A stretch of DNA of 64,000 nt. It comes from Lepturacanthus savala. Its lineage: Eukaryota > Chordata > Actinopteri > Scombriformes > Trichiuridae. Below are positions 51,190-61,723 of this stretch, in pieces; position 1 is the stretch's first letter, and each line of letters begins with the position of its first letter. A program made the position numbers and the translations under genes. The stretch spans positions 4,012,398-4,076,397 of the forward strand of contig CM060474.1 of NCBI GenBank assembly GCA_030544235.1. The letters run 5' to 3'. Under the pieces are notes generated by a model. It saw only the letters and a list, made by a program, of their open reading frames with translations, was not told the DNA's origin and made no database searches.

Positions 51190-52645
51190 CGATGTTATTA
51201 TTTAGAAATATAATCATGAACTTTCATATAAAAGTTATATTATGCAGAAAGTTATAGTTATAAACACACAGTTATAAATTATAAACACAATAGAACAACC
51301 TTCACATAATCAAAAGCAGAAACACCATTCCTCATTATTATTCCTCATTAGGGTCACATGGTCTGCTGGAGCCTATCCCAGCGTGTTACGGCGAGAGGCA
51401 GGGATACACCCCAGATGGTCGCCAGCCAATCGTGGGGCACACACACCATTCACTCACACACTCACACCTATGGGCAATTTAGAGTCACTAATTAACCTCA
51501 GCATATTTTTGGACTGTGGGAGGAAGCCGGAGTACCCGGTGAAAACCCACACAGACATGGGGAGAACATGCACACTCCACACAGAAAGGTCCCAGACCCA
51601 GGACCAAGGAGGTCCTGAACCTGTGACCTTGTTGCTGTGAGGCAACAGCGCTAACCCCTGTGAACCCCCTGTTTCAATGAAAATTAAATAAAAAGCTAAA
51701 ATATTCAACCATCCAGTATCAAAGCTCCACTAATAACATGTGGAACAAACCAAACTGTAAATGGCTCAAAATTAGTTCTGAGTATTTGATTTATGGGTAT
51801 TTTTTCTGTGCAGATCTCTCACTTTATTGCAGTTAAAGAACCAGATTACAGTCAAAGCTGGACTGCCACAATATGGCCACCACTGAGGAAAGTCGACATG
51901 TATGGAGGTAATATTGGGTCAAATGTTTTCTGAGAAATACAAGAATGTAGTCAAAATCAAAACAAATGTAAACTTTTGTTTTTCAGGTTAAATATAATTA
52001 TGATCCACTCTGCTAATGAGTTTGAATAAATTATTTATTTTTTTATTTTTCACTTTCATATGTTTTGATATTTGGGATCCAATTTCTCTCAGGGCATGCT
52101 TTATCTTTTCAGATATCTTTTGGCATCAACTGAAGAGTTGATGTTTTATTTTGACTATTTTTTTTACTGTATTTCTCAGAATTCGAGATCAAAACTTGAA
52201 ATTTTAGTTTCAATTTTTATTTTTCAAGTTCAAAACATTTGACCCAATATTAGCTCCGTACGTGCCAACTTCCCTTGGAGGCAGCCATATTCTTTATTAC
52301 AGCTTCCACTGTAATCTGGTTCTCTAACGGCAATAAAGTAAGAGATCTGCACAGACAAAAATACTCAAATACTAATAATATTATACTATATAAGTATACT
52401 CTATTAGTATTATAATTTTCACCAATTTGGTTTGTTCCACATGTTATTAGTAGAGCTATGATACTGGCTGTTTGAATGTAATTCATTATAATAGTGTTTT
52501 CTCTTTGTTATTTCTGCTTTTGCTAATGTGAAGGTTGTTTTATAGTAAAACACTGTGTATTTATAACTATAACTTTTACTATCTACATAAAGTTACTTTT
52601 ATATGAAAGTTCATGACTATAATTATTTGTATCTAGTATCATAAC
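51190..52645. mobile_element. Large fold-back (long inverted repeat) element
   Basis: The left arm (51190-51336 plus 51705-51975) is complementary to the right arm (52180-52645). Examples are ATCATGAACTTTCATATAAA against TTTATATGAAAGTTCATGAC, CTAATAACATGTGGAACAAA against TTTGTTCCACATGTTATTAG, and AATATTGGGTCAAATGTTT against AAACATTTGACCCAATATTA. The loop is roughly 200 bp. A SINE (51337-51670) interrupts the left arm. No protein is encoded. Confidence 0.8.
51337..51670 (-). mobile_element. SINE copy inserted in the fold-back left arm
   Basis: The same family as 11185-11552, lacking part of the tail and the outermost head. The right arm of the fold-back has no SINE at the matching place, so the SINE arrived after the inverted repeat formed. 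Confidence 0.75.
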
Positions 52646-52732
52646 AAACTTAATGACACTATAACAAACAAAGTAGTTTAAAATGGTTGAAAATTGAATA
52701 AGTTAAGTTTATTTTAATATCTTATCTACCAT

Positions 52733-53380
52733 CAGGGTTGTCAAACATGTGGCCCTGGGGCCAGAACCGGCCCACTAAAGGGTCTGACCTGGTCCACTGG
52801 ATGATTGCACTGCAAACAATTAAATCTTAACAAGGGTAAATTCCCTGTTTTTGGTACAATTAATCCAATACTGAGTAGAATTATCTTGAAAAATCTTAAT
52901 CAATTGGCAGATAATTTGGTTTATTTCAATTTTTTTGTTCTTTATTTTGGAATATTTAGTCTTACTCTTCTTCCTCCTTCTTTATCTTAATGTTGTCTTT
53001 TCATCTCCTTTTTATTGTTTTATCTCGTAATTCTCTCTAATTTTATCACATTTTTTGAAAAACTTGAATCATGTAAAATTGTCTGCCAATGGAATAAGGA
53101 ATGGAATAATTCTACTCATTATTGAACAAATTGTACTGAAAGCATATTCATCACATTGTTGAAATTGCATTTTTGTTTCTAATGACATCTCTCCTATTTT
53201 GTAAATTGAAGGTTAATTAATTGTGAAATGTAATATATGTATTACATAAAAAACAGGTGAGGGTTAGGGTTAGATTTTTTTTAGATTTTGTCATTTATAC
53301 GTAGAATTATACTCGTCCAGCCCAGTTCTGATCAAAGTGCTTTGTTTGTGGCCCATGAACTAAATAAAGTTCGACACCTG
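52733..53380. mobile_element. hAT-like element with nested CACTGCAAAA MITE
   Basis: Ends CAGGGTTGTCAAACATGTGG and, inward from 53380, CAGGTGTCGAACTTTA, related to 48336-49007. A near full-length fold-back MITE occupies 52808 to about 53165 within it (CACTGCAAACAATTAAATCT at the left). Flanking duplications are unclear. Confidence 0.55.
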
Positions 53381-54820
53381 TGCTCTAGGGACTGAGTGAA
53401 GCGACACTAGATGGCAGCCATGTGGGACATCGGCTCATTAGTCAGCAGCGTTAGGTGAGTCTAGTGAATCATCTAATGTTCTATACATATCTATGGGTTA
53501 ATATTCGCCCCACCAGAAAAAAATCTAAAATAATAATGAAATAAAAAGATATATATTTAATATAATTTAAAATACAAAATAGTGATTTAATTGTGAACGT
53601 ATCTCTGAATGCACTCAGATCAGAAGTATCATAGTTCTGTTTTGGAGAGGTTTGATTTGTGTGTTTATGTGTGTTTGATCTCTCCGTGACAACTTTAAAA
53701 CCGTTGCAATGGAAAAACACATGTGTGATTGACAGCTACCAAAGTTTGTTGGGTGCGTAGTTCACCTGACCTCGTAACCAAAAAATAAATAAACCAAAGA
53801 CAGATCTATGACAGTAAATTACTGCTAGTCTTTTTGCTATATTTTTCTACGATTTTGGAAGTTTTTTTCATCCATTTATCCTAAAAACGAATAATGAATA
53901 AACCTGTTCCTTTATGGACTGGTGAATTTGAACAGTCTCTAGAGGTTTGTTCACTAAAGAACCGCAGCCATCCTCTTATTCCACTGATCAGCATTGTTGA
54001 GTCAGATCTGTATATAATGTTTTCAGTTTTCACTGTAAAATGGATAAGTGGTTTGTTGGTTTTACTGGTTTTAGGATAGTTCTGTCTCCTTCATATCCTT
54101 CATAAGCTGCAGTGTTTTGAGCTTTTTTTGTGTTTTGGAGCTGTTGCAGAGACGTTGATGGACAAATTATAATGAATTAACGTTGGTGCCTGTGTTTCTA
54201 GTTGCAGCCTGAAATAGTTTCTGTAGATAAACAAACATTTTATGTATTTCTGAAACCTGGAAGAACATCAACTTTTACAAAGTTTTGTTTGCATGATTTG
54301 TTATTGTTTCCATTTATACATGTTTCCGTTTAGCCTCAGTTTGATAAAGAATGCAAGTTATATCATGCTGAAGTATGTGAAATGTATTTGAAACTACTAT
54401 TGTCATCAGGGAAGTTGTAACTGGACAGAAACCATACAGAATATTATGTTTATTCTCTATTTTGGACACATTCCTGTCACAACTCACCATTTTCTTAAAT
54501 CTTCACATAAAGTTTTAAAGGCTCACTCCCAAAGGTGTTTTTAGTCTTTAGATACCACCATTTGAATTTGTTTTAAATCAAACAACCTGCTGACGATGAA
54601 ATCATGTGACTGTTATCATTATTCACTTACATTACAGCAGATCATCACCCTATTATTAAAAATAGCCCAGGTAATTTTTTTACGAAAGTGAGTTTTTGGC
54701 CTTAATCATCTCATGATGATGCTGCCACAACTGATAGAATTACCTTAATACTGAGTTAAAAGGATCATACTCTTTATAAGACAATGACTATTTTACTTTG
54801 GTCATTTGATTTTGTTTTTA
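53381..54820. other. Intergenic stretch with no assigned gene
   Basis: Unique-looking AT-rich DNA. An ATG-GTGAGT exon-like stretch (53421-53454) does not connect in frame to later exon-like pieces. ACACTAGATGGCAGC at 53404-53418 resembles a CTCF site. Confidence 0.4.
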
Positions 54821-54822
54821 AG

Positions 54823-55932
54823 TCAAAGATTGTTGCTCAAATCAGCAAAAAATGACTGCTTTGACAAGCTTTCATGATGGAGGCTGCTTCAAGAAGCAAG
54901 AATCTACAGAAGAAGCTCTAAACATGATTCTTGAGTCAATTTCTGCTGGTGAGTGATAAAGGATTTAGGATGCAATGTTTTATAGTAATTTACTCTAAAT
55001 TCACAAGTTATACTTTTTATAATAATTAATGTGAATTGCTGTGCATATCAATAAAATCATTAAACGTGTAGCTAAAGATAAAGAAAGAAAGGAAGTTCCA
55101 GGATCCTCAGTCCATTAAACATTTGCCATCGCTTGATTGAACATTTTCCAAATCTCAGATTTTAAAAAGTTTTAAACAGGATGTTGGAAATGTGTTAAGT
55201 TCAATAAAAACAGGCAAAGAAGACCTGAAAAAGTAATGAAAAGGGGAAACTGCCTCCTGACCAATTTGATTTTACCTGGCATTTGTTTAATTTAACTCCA
55301 GATAATGTAAGTTTTGAATTTGCATTGTGGAATGAAAGAAGAGTTAAAGCCAAGTTTAAAGTTTCCTAAAGTAACATAAATGACACACAACGTTCTATGT
55401 CCACAGTCATCCACTGTCAAGATAAACATCACTTTTCCAAACAATATGAATGTTTTTCCAAAAATAAATATATATCATGCATGTTTTTTAAGTATTGTCT
55501 CACCACCATAAACTAATCAGATCACTTGTTACGTGTCAAGCACAGTTATGTCAACAGTTTAAATCCTTTGTAGTCCCTGGCTCTAATTTCTAGAGGGACT
55601 GGGACCCTCAAACCTTAAATGGGCAATTTTACCTGACATCACATTCTCTGTATTTAATAAAGTTGTTTTCCCAAAAACTTGAAAAAAATGACTTAGGCCA
55701 TGATTTGAATAGGGTGGCTATATGTGAAGAATGTTTTAATCTCAGTGTGAACAGGAGAATAATTCTTTCATATGGACACCTGACTGCTGTTTAACACACA
55801 CATGGAAACATGTGACCTCCTCCTCTGAAGTCAATACACTTCAGTTTTGTGTGTTTTTGTGCTGCAGATCACCAACAAACAGCCTGCAGCTGGACAGCAG
55901 TGGTTGATCCACTAGGTGTCAGTATTCCTTAA
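54823..55932 (+). other. Unassigned two-exon reading frame
   Basis: I do not recognise a gene here. A pyrimidine-rich acceptor (TTTGTTTTTAAG) precedes 54823. An ATG at 54852 opens MTALTSFHDGGCFKKQEST and continues to a GTGAGT donor after 54948 (phase 1). A second acceptor (TGTTTTTGTGCTGCAG) precedes 55868, where the frame continues in phase for 21 codons and stops at TAA 55930-55932. The result is 53 residues. It could be a small gene, a pseudogene, a lncRNA or chance. No repeat family was recognised within the exons. Confidence 0.25.
55385..55650 (+). mobile_element. Partial relative of the 16942-18027 transposon
   Basis: Shares AACATCACTTTTCCAAA, CACAGTTATGTCAACAGTTT, GGCTCTAATTTC-AGAGGGAC and the terminal TTTTACCTGACATCAC with the right part of that element. 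The left end is missing. It lies in the intron of the unassigned frame above. Confidence 0.65.
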
Positions 55933-56393
55933 CCCTTAAACCTGCTGCAGCTGCAGCAGCCTGTGATGAGACATCAGTTTATTCAGGATCTACCTGTGAC
56001 CTCCTCATCACAGGTTATAGACGGGTTACGAACAATTTATCCACCTGACAGTGAAGGATTGTTCTCTGCTTCCTGAGACTGAGGGTTGATACTAACACAT
56101 CCAGCATTTTCTGGAAACCTGAACATCAAGGCTCTCAGCAGGCCGACAGGTTCACTTCTATTTAAAAGATGACAACAATTTCACCAAAGCTTCAAAAAAA
56201 TCAAAGAACAAAATCAATATGTTGACAAGACGTCAAAAGAAAAAAAGAAGAGTTTTCTCTCTCCTTTCTACCGCAAAAACAAGCAAATTACAGGGTTGGA
56301 ATCTCTCTCTCTCACTCCCTCCCTCCCCCCCTCTCTCTCTGCCGCTGCCAGTCCACCAAAAAGCGGTCCTCCTCCTCTGGTATCAGAGACACA

Positions 56394-56396
<3 letters not shown>

Positions 56397-56443
<47 letters not shown>

Positions 56444-56530
56444 CACTCACATACACACACGCACGCACACACGCACACACCCTTACACATACACACACTC
56501 TCACTCACACACACTCACACACACACAGTC
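56397..56530. repeat. CT and CA microsatellites upstream of scube1
   Basis: (CT)n at 56397-56437 followed by CA-rich tracts to 56527, within 50-180 bp of the scube1 start codon and therefore in its promoter or 5' UTR. Confidence 0.9.
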
Positions 56531-56576
56531 CAAACCCCCAGAAAAGCCCTGCTGAATCCTCACACCGTCTGTCAGC

Positions 56577-58962
56577 ATGGGGAGCGCTTGTTTTTCCCGG
56601 GACGTTTGTTTGTTTATCCTCCTCATAAATACTTGCAGGGTGATGGGGAATGTCGGACTCGCAGGTAAGAGCTCCCCTTTCCTCTCTGTGCTGCTTTATT
56701 GTCAGACGTTCAGGGCACTTTTTAAGGCTTAAAAGGGGGGAAAGCAGAGAAAGCTCCCTGAGAACTGATATTATCACTGGATATTATTAGAGAGGCAGAA
56801 GCGACTTCAAACTTGCACTGATGCAAAGTTCCTGTGATAATACCAGATATTATTAAAAAAAAGCATAAATACAATGAATGGCGCCGCAAAATCACATTTG
56901 CGCACTTCAATCCCTTTAGCAAAAATTCTGCGGTGTCATAAAATATGATGTGACAGTAGCTTAAAATGAGTAATTCTCTGCGCAAACTCGCGTCTTGTGA
57001 TGCGCCAAACGCATTTTCAGCCTCCCCAGACTTCACTGGAACTTGTGTTTCCTGCGCGCAAAGGTCAATTTCAATCGGAAACCGCAGCTTGGTCTCTCGG
57101 TTAAGCGCTCATTTGCTTTCATTTGCAGTGAGAGGCTGCCTGCGCCGTGCATCTGTTTTAATGTTTCACCTCATCATGTGGAGTCCGAAGCCGGCAAATC
57201 ATTTACCGAGCCAGGCTGAGTTTGTAGGAGCGGAGTCCGCTAGAGAGCATCTCGCATCTGGGTTTAGTGGCCGGTCTGGAGCGGCAGGAGGAGGTGGAAG
57301 GTGTGTGTGTGTCTGTGTGTGTGTGTCTGTGTGTTTGTGTTCGTGTGTGTGTGCACGCGTGTGTGTGCACGCGTGTCTACGACTGGGTGTGTTTGCATAG
57401 GTGTAGATTTCGGGGATAAGTCCCCCTCAATATTTAAAATATGTGCCCCCCCCCCAAATGAATTAAAGAAAAAGCGGTCTTTTATTTTGAAAAACGAGTA
57501 TTGACTCAGCAGAGATAATTACCATGAAAAAATAACAAAAAGAAAAGGCAAGATTATGACATAAAAGACAAAGCCCCCCCAAAAAAAGAAAAAAAAGGAG
57601 CTGAGGACTTTTATTTTGAAAAATTCATAAAGAGTAAATCATGTCTGTGTGTTGACTCAGCAGAATGATAGTAAATAAGTTGGTCAGAATGCAACACTAA
57701 ATGAGAGCCTGGCTGCATTAGAATACATTATATTATTATATTGTTTAGTGTTTTCTTTATATAAATAAAGACTTTTCACCTCATACTGCTGCATAAAAAT
57801 CTCCAGAGTGTAAAAAATTAAATGTTTGACACTCAATATTTCCTGGGGGAGGACCTCCAGGCCAATGCCCCAATGTTCAAACTAAGCCTACACCCTTTTT
57901 GTGTGTGTGTGTTTTAGGGGGGAGGGGGGCAGGATGGTCGTCAAACTCCCAGTAGGAGCAGGCTGTAGGGGCCCAGTATTGACCATCAGCAGTACCACAT
58001 TGTTCAGCCTCTGTTGAGGAATCAATACTGAGACAGTGAACCACCGTTAATACAGACTCGGGATTATACAGACTCAGGTTTATACAGATTCAGGCTTATA
58101 CAGATTCAGGCTTATACAGACTCAGGTTTATACAGATTCAGGCTTATACAGATTCAGGCTTATACAGACTCAGGTTTATACAAATTCACGTTTATACAGA
58201 CTCAGGTTTATACAGATTCAGGTTTACACAGACTCAGAGTTATACAGACTCAGGTCTGTCCTGGCTCAGGTTTATGCAAATTCAGGATCATTAAGACTAA
58301 GCTTTATACAGACTCTGGTTTATACAGATTCAGGTTTATACAAACTCAGGTTTGCACAGACTCAGGTTTATACAGACATAGGTTCATACAAGTTTATAGA
58401 GATCAGCATCTTACAGACTTAGTCTTACATGGACCCAGGTTGATACAGACTCAGGATCATATAGACTCATGTTTGTACTGACTCAGGTTTATACAGATTC
58501 AATTTATACAGACTCAAGTCAAGTCAATTTTATTTGTATAGCCAAAAATCACAAATCGCACATTCAATAAAATTCGCATAAAATAACCTTTAACAGGGAA
58601 TAAAAGTGTAATAAACCTCAGGAAGAGTAAAAGGGATCCCTCTTCCAGGATGGACACAGGTGCAATAGATGAAGTATGCATGGACTGGAAGCAATACAAC
58701 TCAGGTTTATACAGATTCAGGTTTATGTGATCCATCCACCCAATAGTCCTGCTGCTAAGAAAAGTAAAACTGTTGACCACGTCTGAAACGTAACATTCAA
58801 CATATCTCGTTCTTGTTCTTATTCTATTTCTGGCTCTGATAAAACACTCATTCACTTTTGTTTTGAACAGGAAATATTTATTGTAAATTCCATTTTAGCA
58901 TTTATTTATTGGTGTTGGACAGCAGAGAGTTGAGTCACTAACACACATGCGTGTGCATGCAG

Positions 58963-59014
<52 letters not shown>

Positions 59015-59849
59015 ACACACGTGTGTATGTATGTGTGTGTGTAAGAATACACTGTAATAACTTCGGGCTCAGATGTGATCAGCTCCTCTATCAATAATCT
59101 GATTGATTGGGGAGCCTGTGTTAACCCCTCCCAGCTCTCTGAGGGCTTCATTGATTGTGACAGATGTGACATCCTGCAGAGATTTGATTTATGAAAAAAG
59201 CAGTTTAGTTCTGGATAAGCAGGGGGTGTAAATGTGACTACAAAACTGAAAATTGTTATCTCAATTGTGAAAAACTGTAAGAGAAACAGCATCAGAGCGT
59301 AATTATAACTAAAAACAAACTTCCTGTTTTATACAGTGGTGACACCTGCTGATATGTTTATGATTCATGGTCTAACTGCTGAAATAATACTGATATTTTC
59401 AATATGATTTTTCAATAGAATCAGATAATTTGAGATAATTATATTCAATGTTGGACTAAATTGAACCAAAATAAGATATTTACACTTCATGAACTTTCAT
59501 TTTTTGCAGTGTATTAAAGGAATTTAAGTCCAGTTTAGTTTAGCTCAAATAATTTTTTTTTAATTCGTCAGGGACCATGTACAACAACTTTGATCTCATC
59601 CAAGGAGAAAAGATGCTTTGTACTGCATTTAACTATGAAGACATGGTCCTACTCAACATCAAGGCTCTTCGGCTCCTCAGTGACTCAGGTTACATCTGGT
59701 TTGTTTGGATGTTGGTGTTTGTACAGACGCAGACGAGTGCGCGGAGGGTTCAGACGACTGCCACATCGACGCTCTCTGCCAGAACACGGCCAAGTCCTAC
59801 AACTGCATCTGCAAACCAGGCTACAGGGGGGACGGCAAGCACTGTGAGG
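56577..59849 (+). CDS. scube1: SCUBE family secreted EGF-CUB protein, first two coding exons (3' part outside window)
   Basis: SCUBE proteins are secreted or surface-tethered glycoproteins with a signal peptide, nine or so EGF repeats, a spacer and a CUB domain. They modulate Hedgehog and BMP-type signalling. Exon 1 (56577-56664) starts MGSACFSRDVCLFILLINTC, a plausible signal peptide, with donor GTAAGA. Exon 2 (59727-59849) encodes one whole EGF module (DADECAEGSDDCHIDALC to GYRGDGKHCE) with six cysteines. It is flanked by phase-1 introns, as usual for EGF shuffling. The 3.1-kb intron 1 carries GT repeats and a 16-bp minisatellite. SCUBE1 is preferred because samm50 and SCUBE1 are near neighbours on human chromosome 22; SCUBE3 or SCUBE2 cannot be excluded from one EGF. 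Intron 2 runs past the right edge. Confidence 0.8.
57301..57375. repeat. GT microsatellite
   Basis: Interrupted (GT)n in scube1 intron 1. Confidence 0.9.
58050..58515. repeat. 16-bp minisatellite
   Basis: About 28 degenerate units of TATACAGACTCAGGTT and TATACAGATTCAGGCT in scube1 intron 1. Unit divergence rises toward 58400-58500. Confidence 0.9.
58517..58720 (+). repeat. Common fish interspersed repeat fragment
   Basis: GTCAATTTTATTTGTATAGC, then ACCTCAGGAAGAGTAAAAGG and GGACACAGGTGCAATAGATG. This block order is a widespread teleost repeat. It ends in more minisatellite units. Class not assigned. Confidence 0.6.
58963..59044. repeat. CA/GT microsatellite
   Basis: (CA)n followed by GTGTGTATGTATGTGTGT, in scube1 intron 1. 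Confidence 0.95.
59390..59512. mobile_element. CACTGCAAAA MITE right half in scube1 intron 1
   Basis: AATGTTGGACTAAATTGAAC, AAATAAGATATTTACACTTC and the terminal TTTTTTGCAGTG are clear. It ends about 215 bp before exon 2. Confidence 0.65.
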
Positions 59850-61720
59850 GTAAGTCCCCACATCATACCTCACACGCTATTATATACACCACACATGCAT
59901 CCAAGTACAAACCGACCTCAGACCTCCTCAGCTAACAGGTGCTAACACCACATTTTCAGGTGTTTGTGGACATTTTGTGCAGTTTGCACAGGAAGAAAGG
60001 AAAGTGTGTAGGAAGTGTTCATAATGATGTTTCAAAGAAAATAACTGGTCTGTAGCTTGTGTAGTTTGTAAAGTTGTGAGTAAAAGTAATGAATTAGTGT
60101 AATGCATTGCTTTTTGCTGTAAGGCAGCAATGTAAGGCATTACAGAAAAATGGTAATATTTTACTCTGTACAAATATCAGTAACATGCTTTACAATGCAT
60201 TTTAACCTGGATTGAAGTGTTTATATTTTGTTTTTCTTCGCTAATATCACAGCAAGATCAGCAGCAGCAACGTCTGTTTAAAATGTTTTACTTTCTTTTA
60301 CTTTTGGCTCATCAGACAGAAGATTGAGATGAGTGAACCTGCAGAAAACATCTGATAGCACATTCTCCAGACTGGCATACACTCATTACTTTACATTTGT
60401 GAAACTAAAGGATTTGAATAACATTGTAGTCAAATGCACTTTGTGTGTTACACCCAAAAAATTGTCCATTTCCCACAAATAGCACCAGTAATTAAACATG
60501 TACAGAAATGCCACCGCAAAACAGCCACAATTAACATTCTCCTGCTCTGAGACTTGTCTCAGAATGTGTTGCTGAAGACATGAGAACCACTTTCAACAGT
60601 GGAATCATCAGCTTTTTGAAAACTTGTCAGCAAGATCCTTGTTGCGAATCGCATCAATAATGACAGTGAGGTCAGCTATATTTAGATTGCTGAATCCATA
60701 TTTCCAGCTGTTTTGGTGAGAGTAACTTAAAAGTAATGTTATAGTTGTAGTAGTAATGTCTTACATTTTAAATACAGTAATATTGTAATATAATGAATTA
60801 TTTTGAAATGCCAATAACAAGTAATAAATAACACGTCACAGTTTTGAAGTAACTTGCCCAACACTGGTAGTTTGTGTATCATGTCGCTAGCAATGTGTGT
60901 TAGCTGTGAGTATTTTGGGGAAAAAAAGGATAACTGGAGCATAAATTGAAGAGAAGTGGGTCGCACATGCAGCACGTCGTCAGTACGTCTCACTCCTGTC
61001 CTGCTGTGCCGATTGTCCTTTTGAGACAGGCGGGGTAACGCGTATCGACCTTGCTAATTTGACGCCGTACGCTGCCGGAGGGATGGCGGACTCTAACAGG
61101 CTGAGTTAAAGAGGCTAATGATGAGGAAAGGTTCCCAGATAACCATCACAGCCGTCTTCTCCAGCGGTTTCCAGTTTCATCTCAACCGCAGGGATGAGAT
61201 CAGTCTCCAGAGAGAAACGTTGATGTTTCCACAAACTGCGGATACAGTGAACATCAACTGTTCAGACGGCAGGAACATAGCTTGTAGCAGATGTTTTGTC
61301 TCATCATTTTACCCCTCATGTTGTGCTTGTCGTTAATGAATTTAACTCATACTTGACCGTTCCTTTAAGATTCATCATAAAAACTGTAATAATACATATG
61401 TCATCACCTCATCTTGTTACCTATTTTTATCAACATTAATTTCCTGTGAACAATACAAGTTTTGAACTTCTATTTGTTATTTATGGCCTCTAGGTTTCAT
61501 TAATCTGAACTTGTACAATTTCACACACAATTCACAATTTCTGGATTATTTTGACTATAAACTAAAATCAGATAAAACATAGTCTACTGTTTATCACCGA
61601 CTACTTTTGGTCATAGTTACCAGTTGTTTTGAAACCCCAAGGGGTGTATGTGTGTGTGTGTGATTAAGTGAGTGTGTGTGTGTCCATCTGACAAACGTAG
61701 CTGTATCTGAGTTCAGCTTC
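59850..61720 (+). other. scube1 intron 2, no further exon recognised
   Basis: The next SCUBE EGF exon (DIDEC-type) was not found. Sequence is mostly unique and AT-rich, with a GT run near 61650-61680. Confidence 0.5.
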
Positions 61721-61723
61721 TTA

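Noticed and set aside
53412..53454. Short exon-like ATG stretch (MAAMWDIGSLVSSV) with GTGAGT donor
   Set aside because: It does not join in phase to the 54852 frame, gives an early stop with other acceptors, and the surroundings resemble repeat DNA.
56219..56668. 149-codon frame upstream of scube1
   Set aside because: It is built from CT and CA microsatellites and overlaps the real signal-peptide exon in another frame.
59577..59945. 122-codon frame across scube1 exon 2
   Set aside because: It is in a different frame from the EGF module and crosses both splice sites.
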